A program made the translations under genes and the position numbers. 44,739 nt of DNA, taken from assembly GCA_965659745.1 (NCBI GenBank), contig CBFHXF010000011.1, positions 1 through 44,739 on the forward strand. Reading direction: 5' to 3'. The DNA comes from VMCP01 sp965659745. Its GTDB lineage: Bacteria; Bacteroidota; Bacteroidia; NS11-12g; UBA955. Shown in pieces: positions 24,190-32,872 of this stretch. The notes beneath the pieces were generated by a model. That model saw nothing but the letters and a program-made list of their open reading frames with translations, did no database searches and had not been told where the DNA came from. Position 1 is the stretch's first letter. Each line of letters starts with the position of its first letter.

Positions 24190-24890
24190 CAGGGTTTTAC
24201 GAAACGTGCCACTTGGCCTTTTGCGTTTATCATATAAAGACCAGAAGGCAATGTCGAAACATTGGCTTCAAATACACGTCCTTTTTGCTCCCAAACCAGC
24301 GCCACTTCGGTTCCGTTAACGCTTAGCATGCGGGGAATTTCCCCCGAAAGCACAGAAATTTTATCTGCACTTGGGTTTGGGAAAACATTCAGCATTTTCA
24401 AATTGATTTTCTCTAATGATGCTCCGCCAGCATATACGCTTAATATGTAGTTGCGGATGGTATCGCCTTGATTAATAGGCACAAATCCTAGCACTTTCGC
24501 ATAACTCACTACTGGAATTTCCAATGGAAACGTGCCTTCCTCGGTAGGTGTTCCGTACATAGAAATGCAACTCGGCGTTAGCGGTAAAAATCGCTTATTG
24601 CCGTCTTTGCAACGGTAATTTATTCCCTCGGGAAGTCCAATCACATCTAATAACACCATAGAATCAATCACCGCTTTAACGGTTTGACCATTAGCTTCTA
24701 CCATGGTGTCGGCGAATAACAAAACCGAGATGGTTTCGCTGTAGGCTTGGTCCTTTTGACCAAAAGGAAGCGATTCGGGCATAATGCCCGGCTCCGATAG
24801 CGTAGCAGGCGTGCAATCTTGTGACCATAAAGGTTGGGTGGTAAATGCGGCCGCTAAACTTAGACTGGCGAAAATGAATTTGCGTATCAT
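24189..24890 (-). CDS. T9SS type A sorting-domain protein
   Basis: The 233-residue secreted protein has a signal peptide (RKFIFASLSLAAAFTTQPLW, cleaved near SQ). An Ig-like or strand-rich region (about 25-155) has cysteines and the pattern SLPFGQKDQAYSETISV, as in putative Ig-type domains of this phylum. A C-terminal type IX sorting domain of about 75 residues follows: MLNVFPNPSADKISVLSG, then LSVNGTEV, and the terminal LPSGLYMINAKGQVARFVKP. This directs export across the outer membrane by T9SS and usually cell-surface attachment. The ATG at 24890 is chosen over 24944 because the longer reading adds a non-signal lead and crosses the promoter. A TAACTTCG box lies at 24911-24918 on the same strand. 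The cargo role is unknown. Confidence 0.85.
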   Translation of the reverse strand: MIRKFIFASLSLAAAFTTQPLWSQDCTPATLSEPGIMPESLPFGQKDQAYSETISVLLFADTMVEANGQTVKAVIDSMVLLDVIGLPEGINYRCKDGNKRFLPLTPSCISMYGTPTEEGTFPLEIPVVSYAKVLGFVPINQGDTIRNYILSVYAGGASLEKINLKMLNVFPNPSADKISVLSGEIPRMLSVNGTEVALVWEQKGRVFEANVSTLPSGLYMINAKGQVARFVKP

Positions 24891-24910
24891 ATTTCTTAGT
24901 ATTAATTTCA

Positions 24911-24918
24911 CGAAGTTA
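24911..24918 (-). promoter_or_regulatory. -7 like promoter element of the T9SS protein gene
   Basis: TAACTTCG on the minus strand differs from TAnnTTTG in one base and has the TTCG ending seen before three other genes here (30695, the 51-residue gene, accA). It gives a leader of about 20 bases to the ATG at 24890. Confidence 0.45.
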
Positions 24919-24935
24919 CAAGTAAAACCAAAAAC

Positions 24936-27059
24936 GTGAAACATTTTTCTGTGCTTATTGCCATACTTTCAACCGCGTTGTTAACGGCTCAAGCCACAGA
25001 AAGCACTGTAAGACAACAAAAACCACCTATCTCAAAGAAGTCAAAGCAAGGTTTTCAAGCCCTATCCGATACCGTTAAATTGGTGAATTTTGATTATTTA
25101 GACGGGGTAGTTATCAGTACCAACAAAGGATTTACGAAAATTAAAGAGAGTACGGTTGGGCTCTCGATTTTGAAACCTTATTTGATTGAGAATAAAATTA
25201 CCACCAATATCAACTCCGCATTAGAACAAGTTCCGGGGGTCGTTATCAACGACGATCAAATAAACATCCGCAACGGCAGCGGCTGGAGTTACGGCGCCGG
25301 AAGTCGCGTGATGATGTGCATCGACGACATGCCGATGATTACCGGCGATGCCGGTTCCGTTCCCTTTAGCTTCCTACCTAGCGAAGGCATCAGCAGCGTA
25401 GAAGTCATCAAAAATGCCGGTTCGGTATTATACGGCTCCTCAGCCGTAAACGGCGTGGTGAACATGCGTTCGGCACCGATTACCACCAAAGCCGAAGGAC
25501 AAATGTCGATGATTGGCGGTTTTTACGACGTTCCTAGGGCTTTGGAATTCAGCAATAAAAGCCGATATTTATACGGACTTCATGGTTTTTACCGAGAAAA
25601 AATAGGCCGACATTCGATTTCTGTGAACTGGAATCAGTTGAACGACGACAGCTACCGCATGGGCGACTTCGACTACCGGGTGCGCATGGGCTGGCGCTAT
25701 GGCTACGAGCCCGCATTCCTCCCTAAACTCAAATTGTGGTTGAACGGTAACATCCAACGCGGCGAAAGCGGTTCTTTTCTCTTGTGGGAAACCGACCAGA
25801 AGGCGTATACCTCACTTGACAATGCCGTTACCAAAAACACCGGCAGGCGTTTTTATGTAGATCCTATTTTAGAATGGAACGGCAAGTGGAGGCACACCTT
25901 CCAAAATCGCTATTTTGAAGTGAGCAACGATATTGACAATGGAGATCCCAATAACAATCAAGACAATCAAAGCCAATACTACTATTCCGAATGGCGCAGC
26001 AGTAAAAATATTGGGAGTCATTTCAACTATACCGGAGGATTGGTAAATTCGTATACCTTATCTAAAAGTCCGCTGTTTCAAGGCGATCACAGCGCTCGCA
26101 ATCACGCATTTTACAGTCAGGTAAGCTATAAAAACCGCGGTTGGGTGGGCGAATTAGGATCTCGCTATGAATATTTCGAACTCGATGGAAAGAGCCGACA
26201 GAAGCCGGTCTTTCGCGCGGGCATCAACAAGCAATTAGGAAGGGCTACTTTTTTACGGGCGTCGTATGGGGAAGGATTCCGCTTTCCGAGCATGGCAGAG
26301 TTGTTTACGTTAACAAGCACGGGTAATGTATCGGTATTGCCGAACAACAATTTGGAACCCGAAACCTCTCAAAATATAGAATTGGGCATTAAGCAAGGCT
26401 TTAAAGTGCGTAGGTCTTGGGGATCGTTTTCTGGATATTTCGATGCGGCCTACTACCGATTAGACGTTCAGAATTTAATGGAGTATACCTTTAATAATTG
26501 GGCGCCAAGCGGCACGTTTCCGATTTTGGGATTCAAATCCATTAATGTAAGTCCGGCGCGCATTCAAGGTTTCGAATTAGAGAGCGGGGGCGATATTCAA
26601 TTTTACAAGCAGCAAATCCGCTGGTTTTTGGGATACACCTATTCGTTGCCGATGGTTAGGGATACGAATGCGATTTTGGCGGGTACGGCATTGCGGTATG
26701 CCGATTTGGCGAGCGATCCCACCGCGTTTATGAAATACCGGAATCGGCATATCATAAGAGCGGATGTGGAATATCGGATTAAATTGTACACGATTGGCTT
26801 GAGTTACCGATACGAAAGTGGTTTTGAGAATGTAGACCGTATTTTCTTGAACGACCAAGTAATTATGGGCGTAAATCAACAATACCGCAGCGGTCAGATA
26901 TCAGGACATGTTTTTGATGTTCGGGCGGGTATGCCGATAAATGAGAACCTAGATATTATGGTACAAGTTCGAAATGTAACGCAGCAAATCTTCATGGGTC
27001 GCCCTGCAGACATGTCGGCCCCGCGGATGTACCAATTCCAGTTGAATTATAAGTTTTAG
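24936..27059 (+). CDS. TonB-dependent outer membrane receptor
   Basis: The 707-residue product has a signal peptide (KHFSVLIAILSTALLTAQA), then a plug domain (about 55-170: TTNINSALEQVPGVVINDDQ, IRNGSGWSYGAGSRVMMCID, GISSVEVIKNAGSVLYGSSA VNGVVN), then a 22-strand type barrel ending in YQFQLNYKF with the terminal aromatic residue needed for BAM recognition. There is no N-terminal carboxypeptidase-like domain and no adjacent SusD, so it is not a polysaccharide-utilisation SusC; the ligand could be a metal chelate or small molecule. The start is GTG; no closer ATG precedes the signal peptide. It is divergent from the T9SS protein gene with 45 bases between starts. Confidence 0.92.
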   Translation: MKHFSVLIAILSTALLTAQATESTVRQQKPPISKKSKQGFQALSDTVKLVNFDYLDGVVISTNKGFTKIKESTVGLSILKPYLIENKITTNINSALEQVPGVVINDDQINIRNGSGWSYGAGSRVMMCIDDMPMITGDAGSVPFSFLPSEGISSVEVIKNAGSVLYGSSAVNGVVNMRSAPITTKAEGQMSMIGGFYDVPRALEFSNKSRYLYGLHGFYREKIGRHSISVNWNQLNDDSYRMGDFDYRVRMGWRYGYEPAFLPKLKLWLNGNIQRGESGSFLLWETDQKAYTSLDNAVTKNTGRRFYVDPILEWNGKWRHTFQNRYFEVSNDIDNGDPNNNQDNQSQYYYSEWRSSKNIGSHFNYTGGLVNSYTLSKSPLFQGDHSARNHAFYSQVSYKNRGWVGELGSRYEYFELDGKSRQKPVFRAGINKQLGRATFLRASYGEGFRFPSMAELFTLTSTGNVSVLPNNNLEPETSQNIELGIKQGFKVRRSWGSFSGYFDAAYYRLDVQNLMEYTFNNWAPSGTFPILGFKSINVSPARIQGFELESGGDIQFYKQQIRWFLGYTYSLPMVRDTNAILAGTALRYADLASDPTAFMKYRNRHIIRADVEYRIKLYTIGLSYRYESGFENVDRIFLNDQVIMGVNQQYRSGQISGHVFDVRAGMPINENLDIMVQVRNVTQQIFMGRPADMSAPRMYQFQLNYKF

Positions 27060-27126
27060 GGAGGGGGGATTTTGTCTCCTATCCCGATAACAATAATCTC
27101 TGAAATCATTAATCAACTATTATTTT

Positions 27127-27987
27127 TTATTGCTTAATGTCTGAATCATTTTTACCCTTTAAGTTGTTCTTTGAAATCTGTTGATCTAAAGATTTTACCC
27201 TACGTTCTAATTTCTTAATATCTTCTTCTGCTGGCAGTTCTTCTGGTTTAATTCCACTCTTACCCAAAAGTATTCTCACATCATCATTGTTTTTGATATG
27301 TTCGTTAGTAATATTACTTTCTCCAGTAAGGTCGTTTTTCTTCACATTAAAGTTGGTGATTTCAGTAGCCAACTGTTTTGCTGTTATGGTAATGGTTGGC
27401 AAAAAATCTGCTAAAGGTCTATTTACTTTAATGCCCAATTTACGTTTCATGTCGCTGGTATTATAACCCCCAAACATTGCCCAATCACCTTTGCTTCTAA
27501 TTCTTGCAAAACCTGAACTATCAACCCCTCTTTCATAGATGTTTTTAGAAAGTTCTGTTTCAGTAACTGCTAATTTTTCACGCGCTTGCAAACGTTCCAT
27601 TAAATGGATGTGTTCTTCTAAGAGTTCTTGCTTCCGAGTTTGGATAGCAAAATAACTTTGAGCAAAAGCAATTTGCTCTTTCTTAGGATCTCCGTTTTGT
27701 GCTATCAGATAGCAGGCATATCGGGTGAGCATAAAGTCGGAAATTTTCTTTTTAGCACCTGAACCTAATTGAACCATTTTGTTGACATCAACAAAATGGT
27801 CAGAAACCGCTTCACCACTGGTTTCGCAACTCTCTTTAGCTTTGTGAACTGCGTTTAAAAAATTACGCCATTCGGAATATCCTAATAACTCCTGTAATTC
27901 ACGAGCTAACCAATACTCAATGCCGTCTTCCTGATAAGCATATTCCTCAAAACGCTTATTTAACTTTATAATAGTATCCTTTTCCAT
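27127..27987 (-). CDS. dinD: DNA damage-inducible protein D family
   Basis: The 286-residue product follows DinD: EDGIEYWLARELQELLGYSEWRNFLNAVHKA (a Bro-N/KilA-N-like N-terminal module, about residues 18-48), KMVQLGSGAKKKISDFMLTRYACYLIAQNGDP (about 72-103), EQIAFAQSYFAIQTRKQEL, then ERGVDSSGFARIRSKGDWAMFGG and LGIKVNRPLADFLPT. E. coli DinD is LexA-controlled and limits RecA filament activity. Bacteroidota usually carry it as an accessory gene, often in islands. It stands alone between the TonB receptor and the GT87 gene. I see no LexA-type box or clear -7 element in front. The DNA looks more AT-rich than its neighbours, hinting at transfer. Confidence 0.9.
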   Translation of the reverse strand: MEKDTIIKLNKRFEEYAYQEDGIEYWLARELQELLGYSEWRNFLNAVHKAKESCETSGEAVSDHFVDVNKMVQLGSGAKKKISDFMLTRYACYLIAQNGDPKKEQIAFAQSYFAIQTRKQELLEEHIHLMERLQAREKLAVTETELSKNIYERGVDSSGFARIRSKGDWAMFGGYNTSDMKRKLGIKVNRPLADFLPTITITAKQLATEITNFNVKKNDLTGESNITNEHIKNNDDVRILLGKSGIKPEELPAEEDIKKLERRVKSLDQQISKNNLKGKNDSDIKQ

Positions 27988-28037
27988 CCTATATCATCTT
28001 TATGGTGAATATTTCCTTTGAATTAAATCCCGCACCC

Positions 28038-29321
28038 TCAATCCCGCACCGAATCCCTGCAATAATCCCACACAAAACCACCAAAACACATAAAAAACAA
28101 CAAAGCCCCCAAGCCCTGCAGGCGCACCCCAATAATCCACACCCGCAAATCGTACGAAAACATCTCGAAAAACATCACATTGCCCATCAATACCAAACTC
28201 ACAAACGTGAGCGCCGATAAAACCGCATTCATCCAATACAGTTCCGCATTGTACACATACAACAGATAGACCAAAGCAGGCAGCAAAAACGCCAGTGAAT
28301 AATCGCGCTGATGCGGAAAAATCAACGGTATCCCCATCGAAAAAAGGGCAAAAACTAAAAAATCAGGCTCGAATACCCTGGATTTACGGATCTTATACCA
28401 AAGGAATAAAATTCCCCCGAGAATCAATAAACGCATCACTTGGGAAGCCCAAAAAACACCTCGAACACCCCAATTTGACAAAGCCACCGTGGGCTCATTC
28501 TCCAGCTGCGCCGATGTNNNNNNNNNNNNNNNNNNNNNNNNNNNNNNNNNNNNNNNNNNNNNNNNNNNNNNNNNNNNNNNNNNNNNNNNNNNNNNNNNNN
28601 NNNNNNNNNNNNNNNNNNNNNNNNNNNNNNNNNNNNNNNNNNNNNNNNNNNNNNNNNNNNNNNNNNACAGCAATAAAATAAAGCCCGCCAACACCCAGGC
28701 TAGGTCCTCCCACTTTTTGTCAATCCCCATTTTTAATAGCCAAAATCCGGGTACAATTTTCACATTCATGCCTACGATGAGCGACCACCATTGCGCATAA
28801 ATATTTTCGCGTTTGGGCATCGCAGAATGGTAAATGGCCCATAGTAAAAACAGGGTGAGCTGGCTGTGCCATAAATTCAGGAAAATCCACCGATATCCGA
28901 AAAAAACCGCCAATCCCCAAAACCAATTTTGGGCACTTTGCGATTCGAAACGGAAGCGCTGCTGCAGTTCTTTTATAAAATACCACACGATGTACAGGTT
29001 AAACACCGACCAAGCCGCTTTCGCTGCAATAAAAGACCAGCGATAGCCGCCAAACATAGAAGCCGCATCGGTCTGAACATCGTTAAGCCACAAAAAGGGT
29101 TGTAAAAGGGTTAAAAACAGAGGCGAATAATAGTAATAACGGCCGTGGATAACGGCATTTTCGTATACAGGCTCTTGCAACTTCCAGCGCTGCGCGCTCA
29201 TTACAAATAAATCGAAATCGTTTTCACTGCTTAAATTATGCAATACCGGCCATAACAAGAGCAGCCCGAATACCACGGCAATGATGATTAAAACTGGATT
29301 TTTAGTAATAGATGGGGGCAT
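28038..29321 (-). CDS. GT87-like membrane glycosyltransferase (contains an N gap)
   Basis: The product is a polytopic membrane protein of about 427 residues (50 unknown). The start is taken at 29321 (MPPSITKNPVLIIIAVVFG) because a -7-like TAATCTTG lies just upstream; 29384 is an upstream alternative. The first loop has NLSSENDFDLFVMSAQRWKL, the acidic NDFD-type motif of GT-C glycosyltransferases of the GT87 (DUF2029) type, which use polyprenyl-phosphate sugars. GRYYYYSPLFLTLLQPFLWL follows. Later helices are broken by 149 N at 28518-28666, frame kept. The C-terminal end is Arg-rich. It probably adds sugars to surface lipids or glycans in the periplasm; donor and acceptor are unknown. Confidence 0.72.
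   Translation of the reverse strand: MPPSITKNPVLIIIAVVFGLLLLWPVLHNLSSENDFDLFVMSAQRWKLQEPVYENAVIHGRYYYYSPLFLTLLQPFLWLNDVQTDAASMFGGYRWSFIAAKAAWSVFNLYIVWYFIKELQQRFRFESQSAQNWFWGLAVFFGYRWIFLNLWHSQLTLFLLWAIYHSAMPKRENIYAQWWSLIVGMNVKIVPGFWLLKMGIDKKWEDLAWVLAGFILLLXXXXXXXXXXXXXXXXXXXXXXXXXXXXXXXXXXXXXXXXXXXXXXXXXXTSAQLENEPTVALSNWGVRGVFWASQVMRLLILGGILFLWYKIRKSRVFEPDFLVFALFSMGIPLIFPHQRDYSLAFLLPALVYLLYVYNAELYWMNAVLSALTFVSLVLMGNVMFFEMFSYDLRVWIIGVRLQGLGALLFFMCFGGFVWDYCRDSVRD
28518..28666. other. Assembly gap (149 N) inside the GT87-like gene
   Basis: There is no base information here. The reading frame is the same on both sides. Confidence 0.95.
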
Positions 29322-29443
29322 GAAATAAAGTTCAAGATTAACCAATTTTTGGTAATGCTTGCGGGTGCGTCTCAAAATTAACACGACTATTTTTAGTAAA
29401 AATCACAACTTATATCGAGATTCGTCGTCTTATCTATCACGTT

Positions 29444-30664
29444 ATGATCGTAAAACCCCTAAAAACCACCCTTTTATCCCTACTGTTTTTCATCACTTTG
29501 ATCAATAGTTATCGCTGTGCGAAAAACACCCCTAGTGATACCACCGGCTTTAGCGATGCCGCCATCAAGCGCGTTTTCGGAAACACTATCAGTATAAATT
29601 CCCCCGAAAACTATACCAATCAAGCCATACCTGCATACATCAACGCCGATAACGGACCGGTAAGCGACGATAAAAAAGCCACACTTGGCAGGGTTTTATT
29701 TTACGACAAAGCGCTTAGCACCAATGGCAGCATCGCGTGTGCTTCCTGCCATCAGCAAGAATTTGCTTTTAGCGATACCGCTATTCAGAGCAAAGGAGTT
29801 AACGGATTAACGGGCCGACATTCAATGCGCCTGATTAATGCGCGTTTTGCCCGCGAATCCAAATTCTTTTGGAATGAGAGAGCCGCATCTTTGGAAGCGC
29901 AAACCACCCAGCCTATCCAAGATCATGCCGAAATGGGGTATTCAGGCGTAGATGGAGCTCCTGATATAAACGATTTATTAGCCAAACTAAATGCTTTAGA
30001 CTATTACCAGGAGTTGAGCGCTTGGGCTTATAATCAAAACGATTCGAAGAAATTGCTTACCGAAAACGACTTACAAGAATGTTTAGGGGCTTTTATCAGA
30101 AGCATACAGTCTTTTGATTCTAAGTACGACGAAGGCCGCAGACAGTTGGGCAATAATCAAAATAATGCGCCTTTACCCAACTTTAGTAATGATGAAAATG
30201 CCGGACTTCAACTGTTTTCGGCGCCCCCTATTTTCGACAATACAGGCAATCGCATTGCAGGTGGTTTGGGTTGTGGTGGCTGTCACCGCGCACCCGAATT
30301 CGACATAGATCCCAATACACGAAATAATGGATTTGTAGGAACCATCGACGATCCTACCGTCTTAGACTTAGGAAATACCCGAAGTCCGAGTATCCGCGAC
30401 TTAGTCAATCCACAGGGTCAATTAAACGGACCGTTAATGCATACAGGCTCTATTAATAGTTTAGAAACGCTGATAGGACATTATAACCGGATTTTAGTTC
30501 GACCTGGAAACAATCAGATAGATCCAAGGTTAACGCCCGGTGGACTTCCCCAACAACTGAATGTAACGCCTACGGAGCGGCAGCAAATTATTTCATTTTT
30601 AGAAACATTGAGTGGTAAATCCGTATATACAGAGGCCAAATGGAGCAATCCATTCGCACCTTAA
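29444..30664 (+). CDS. Di-haem cytochrome c peroxidase (CcpA/MauG family)
   Basis: The 406-residue periplasmic protein uses two covalently bound c-type haems to reduce hydrogen peroxide or, in MauG-like members, to oxidise a protein partner. An N-terminal hydrophobic segment (TTLLSLLFFITLINSYRC) acts as a signal or lipid anchor (Cys at about 25). The first haem site is CASCHQQEFAFSD (about 99-111) and the second CGGCHRAPEFDID (about 276-288). RVLFYDKALSTNGSIAC, ARFARESKFFWNERAASLEAQ and PLMHTGSINSLETLIGHYN are typical blocks. The end SFLETLSG is also typical. It stands alone with about 30 bases to the next gene, which has its own -7-like box. Confidence 0.93.
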   Translation: MIVKPLKTTLLSLLFFITLINSYRCAKNTPSDTTGFSDAAIKRVFGNTISINSPENYTNQAIPAYINADNGPVSDDKKATLGRVLFYDKALSTNGSIACASCHQQEFAFSDTAIQSKGVNGLTGRHSMRLINARFARESKFFWNERAASLEAQTTQPIQDHAEMGYSGVDGAPDINDLLAKLNALDYYQELSAWAYNQNDSKKLLTENDLQECLGAFIRSIQSFDSKYDEGRRQLGNNQNNAPLPNFSNDENAGLQLFSAPPIFDNTGNRIAGGLGCGGCHRAPEFDIDPNTRNNGFVGTIDDPTVLDLGNTRSPSIRDLVNPQGQLNGPLMHTGSINSLETLIGHYNRILVRPGNNQIDPRLTPGGLPQQLNVTPTERQQIISFLETLSGKSVYTEAKWSNPFAP

Positions 30665-30681
30665 TTACCGGCTTCTTTTCG

Positions 30682-30689
30682 TACATTCG
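30682..30689 (+). promoter_or_regulatory. -7 like promoter element before the 30695 gene
   Basis: TACATTCG is TAnnTTCG, one base from the consensus, five bases before the ATG at 30695. The spacing is the same as for the exact TAnnTTTG boxes. Confidence 0.5.
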
Positions 30690-30694
30690 CGGGC

Positions 30695-31426
30695 ATGAGA
30701 TTACCAATTCTACTCTTTCATGTGTTTCTTTTTTTCGTGGGAAGCCTTTCCGCACAAAACGCGCCTACTAAGGAAGTTGTTTACTTAAAAAACGGTTCCA
30801 TTATTAAAGGAAGCATTATGGAATGGGTTCCTAATGAGAGTCTTACGATTCAAACCGCCGACAAAAGTATATTCGTTTGTAAAATCACCGATATAGAAAG
30901 GGTAAAACGAGAAATAGAAGAAATTCAAGTTCCTGTAAAACAAAAGACCCAACAAAAAACCACGGCATACGAATCCAATATCGCACTGGGATACGGCGCT
31001 GCGAGTGGGAAATACGGCATTGATGTGCTCTGCTTTAATTGGGTTTACGGGAAGAATCTAGATGCGCATCATTTTATAGGCGGTGGAACGGGTGTTCGTC
31101 ATTTTGATGAAATCAACATGACCATGATTCCTATTTTAGTGNNNNNNNNNNNNNNNNNNNNNNNNNNNNNNNNNNNNNNNNNNNNNNNNNNNNNNNNNNN
31201 NNNNNNNNNNNNNNNNNNNNNNNNNNNNNNNNNNNNNNNNNNNNNNNNNNNNNNNNNNNNNNNNNNNNNNNNNNNNNNNNNNNNNNNNNNNNNNNNNNNN
31301 NNNNNNNNNNNNNNNNNNNNNNNNNNNNNNNNNNNNNNNNNNNNNNNNNNNNNNNNNNNNNNNNNNNNNNNNNNNNNNNNNCGGTTTTCAGAATCGCTAA
31401 AATTCAGCGTGGGATTGTCTTTTTAA
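30695..31426 (+). CDS. Exported envelope protein, probably outer membrane barrel (contains an N gap)
   Basis: The product has a signal peptide (LPILLFHVFLFFVGSLSAQ). A short beta-rich segment typical of Bacteroidota exported proteins follows: EVVYLKNGSIIKGSIMEWVP and IQTADKSIFVCKITDIERV (about residues 27-72). Strands with glycine and aromatic residues come next (NIALGYGAASGKYGIDVLCF), as in small outer membrane barrels. 240 N cover 31142-31381, so about 80 residues are unknown. It ends FSESLKFSVGLSF with the terminal Phe expected for BAM-assembled barrels. The function is unknown. Confidence 0.65.
   Translation: MRLPILLFHVFLFFVGSLSAQNAPTKEVVYLKNGSIIKGSIMEWVPNESLTIQTADKSIFVCKITDIERVKREIEEIQVPVKQKTQQKTTAYESNIALGYGAASGKYGIDVLCFNWVYGKNLDAHHFIGGGTGVRHFDEINMTMIPILVXXXXXXXXXXXXXXXXXXXXXXXXXXXXXXXXXXXXXXXXXXXXXXXXXXXXXXXXXXXXXXXXXXXXXXXXXXXXXXXXRFSESLKFSVGLSF
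31142..31381. other. Assembly gap (240 N) inside the 30695 gene
   Basis: There is no base information here. The flanks read in one frame and the C-terminus is only about 13 codons beyond the gap. Confidence 0.95.
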
Positions 31427-31448
31427 AACAATAGTCGCCAAGCTTTCG

Positions 31449-31456
31449 TATTTTTG
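31449..31456 (+). promoter_or_regulatory. -7 promoter element of the tRNA-Arg gene
   Basis: TATTTTTG matches TAnnTTTG exactly, nine bases before the first base of the tRNA, so transcription would begin a few bases before the mature 5' end. Confidence 0.55.
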
Positions 31457-31465
31457 CAATTCCTT

Positions 31466-31537
31466 GGCCCCGTAGTTCAATGGATAGAATAGATGTTTCC
31501 TAAACATTTGATATGAGTTCGATTCTCGTCGGGGCTA
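31466..31537 (+). tRNA. tRNA-Arg (anticodon CCT)
   Basis: A full cloverleaf can be drawn by hand. The acceptor is GGCCCCG with CGGGGCT (first pair G-U); the D-arm is GTTC with GAAT; the anticodon stem is GATGT with ACATT around the loop TTCCTAA, giving anticodon CCT at 31499-31501; the T-arm is ATGAG with CTCGT around TTCGATT. The discriminator is A and CCA is not encoded. It reads AGG arginine codons, which are rare in many bacteria. tRNA-Arg genes are common integration sites, and an unrelated AAA ATPase gene lies 130 bases downstream, but no duplicated 3' end was seen. Confidence 0.93.
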
Positions 31538-31666
31538 CTAAAGCAGAACACAAATAAGTAAGCTGAGAATTATGCGGATTGGCAAACAACGAACTGAATT
31601 GAAGCCCCATGGACGGTGCCGTTTATATTTTCATTAACCGACAATCAAATTGCTTTGCTGGTGATT

Positions 31667-32815
31667 TTATAATGTGTAAGGTTGATTGAAAAATTGTTTT
31701 TTAAACCACAGTTCAAAGGCAGGGTCAACAAATTCAAACTTGTTATTTATCTCGTGGATAATATCATTGTTGATGAGTACCGTTTTGTTTTTACTCACAT
31801 TACGCGGTGTACCCAATTGATGTTTGTTCATTACCGCTGTACTGGTAAATTGGGTTTCGTCTTTCGCAACTGCTTTTAACAAATTTAATTGCGTACGGCT
31901 GATGCTTTCAGTTTCCTTTTGATACAAAGGCGTATTGGCATTTATTAATTCTTTTAATGCAGTATATATCTCAGTAGTAGTAGCCCTTTTGTGCGTTACA
32001 TTCCATGCGTAATGAGCCAGTTGTTGCACGTACCACGAATGATTTTTCATTACCAACGGAATTATTCCGGCAGTTTTTTCATCTATTTGTTTGTCGGTGG
32101 CTGCAAAACTTTTACAAATAAACGACACCCATTTTTTTGTTTCAATTTTTTGCAATAGCATAATATCTCCGAAGCGATAAAATGGCTTAGATGGATTGTT
32201 GAAAATATCAGTCATCATGTGGCGTTTGCTACCATACAAGCAATAGGTAACCGATTTATGGCGTTGCCAACAGGCTCTTAATTTTTTTTCAAAAAAAAGA
32301 TAGTCGTCAAAAGAAGAAAGATTTTGAAACTCATCTAAACAGATAATAAATTTAATGCCTCTCTTTTTAGCAATTGTTTCAGGTAGGTTTAGAACTTCAT
32401 CGCTATTTTTTTTCAATTCGTGCCAATCAAAACTCAAACTAAAATCAGTGGTAGGGTCAATGCCAAGACTTAATTTTGGAATCAGCTTTTTAAAAAATTC
32501 TTTGCCACTACTCATCCATTCCTGCCATTTGGAGGATGACGCTTTAATTACTTCACGAGCAAACTGTTCTAAAAACTCTTCTTCGCTGCTTACTGAAAAG
32601 AGGTCAATAATTACGGTCTTCGTTTTTTTATCTTTCTTGTTTATATCTATTATTACTTTCTCTACCAACGATGATTTTCCCCACCTTCTTGGGGATATAA
32701 TAGTGGTATTGATTCCGTTCAGTAGATTGCTTTGCAATTTTGCTGACTCAGCCTCTCTGTTGGTAAACGACTGATTACTTACTATGGTTCCGTAAATAAA
32801 TGGTGAATCTTTCAT
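31667..32815 (-). CDS. AAA-type ATPase of the archaeal-ATPase/DUF234-like class
   Basis: The 382-residue cytosolic ATPase has an N-terminal lead (SFTNREAESAKLQSNLLNGI) before the Walker A loop ISPRRWGKSSLVEKV (about residues 40-54). Walker B is KFIICLDEFQNLSSF (about 153-167), followed by a sensor region (YCLYGSKRHMMTDIFNNPS). The C-terminal third has a winged-helix-like segment (RTQLNLLKAVAKDET, then STAVMNKHQLGTPRNVSKN) and the family ending FEFVDPAFELWFKKQF. Such single-gene ATPases are widespread in Bacteroidota and archaea and often mobile; no target is known. Its promoter carries an operator-like array. By eye the gene is more AT-rich than the core genes. It sits beside tRNA-Arg. Confidence 0.85.
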   Translation of the reverse strand: MKDSPFIYGTIVSNQSFTNREAESAKLQSNLLNGINTTIISPRRWGKSSLVEKVIIDINKKDKKTKTVIIDLFSVSSEEEFLEQFAREVIKASSSKWQEWMSSGKEFFKKLIPKLSLGIDPTTDFSLSFDWHELKKNSDEVLNLPETIAKKRGIKFIICLDEFQNLSSFDDYLFFEKKLRACWQRHKSVTYCLYGSKRHMMTDIFNNPSKPFYRFGDIMLLQKIETKKWVSFICKSFAATDKQIDEKTAGIIPLVMKNHSWYVQQLAHYAWNVTHKRATTTEIYTALKELINANTPLYQKETESISRTQLNLLKAVAKDETQFTSTAVMNKHQLGTPRNVSKNKTVLINNDIIHEINNKFEFVDPAFELWFKKQFFNQPYTL

Positions 32816-32836
32816 GGTTTGCTAATTATCCGTTTC

Positions 32837-32872
32837 GGTATTATACCAAATGGTATTATACACAAAGGTATA
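32837..32872. repeat. 15-bp-period GGTAT/ATACC array over the ATPase promoter
   Basis: GGTATTATAC occurs at 32837 and again at 32852, and GGTATA at 32867, so three units start exactly 15 bases apart. GGTATTATACC (32837-32847) is itself a perfect odd palindrome, and ATACC-AAAT-GGTAT forms a second inverted pair. The array covers the -7 element and predicted start site of the ATPase gene, as an operator would. Confidence 0.7.
32863..32870 (-). promoter_or_regulatory. -7 promoter element of the AAA ATPase gene, with a -33 TTG
   Basis: TACCTTTG on the minus strand matches TAnnTTTG exactly, and a TTG lies 20 bases upstream of it, close to the -33 spacing of Bacteroidota promoters. The start codon at 32815 is about 47 bases downstream, giving a leader that contains the GGTAT/ATACC array. 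Confidence 0.65.

Noticed and set aside
27061..27126. Terminator after the TonB receptor (G-rich and C-rich stretches near 27060-27085)
   Set aside because: The arms do not make a clean stem and no T run follows.
31538..31666. Integrase or attachment site remnant beside tRNA-Arg
   Set aside because: I looked for a second copy of the tRNA 3' end or an integrase gene up to 33076 and saw none.
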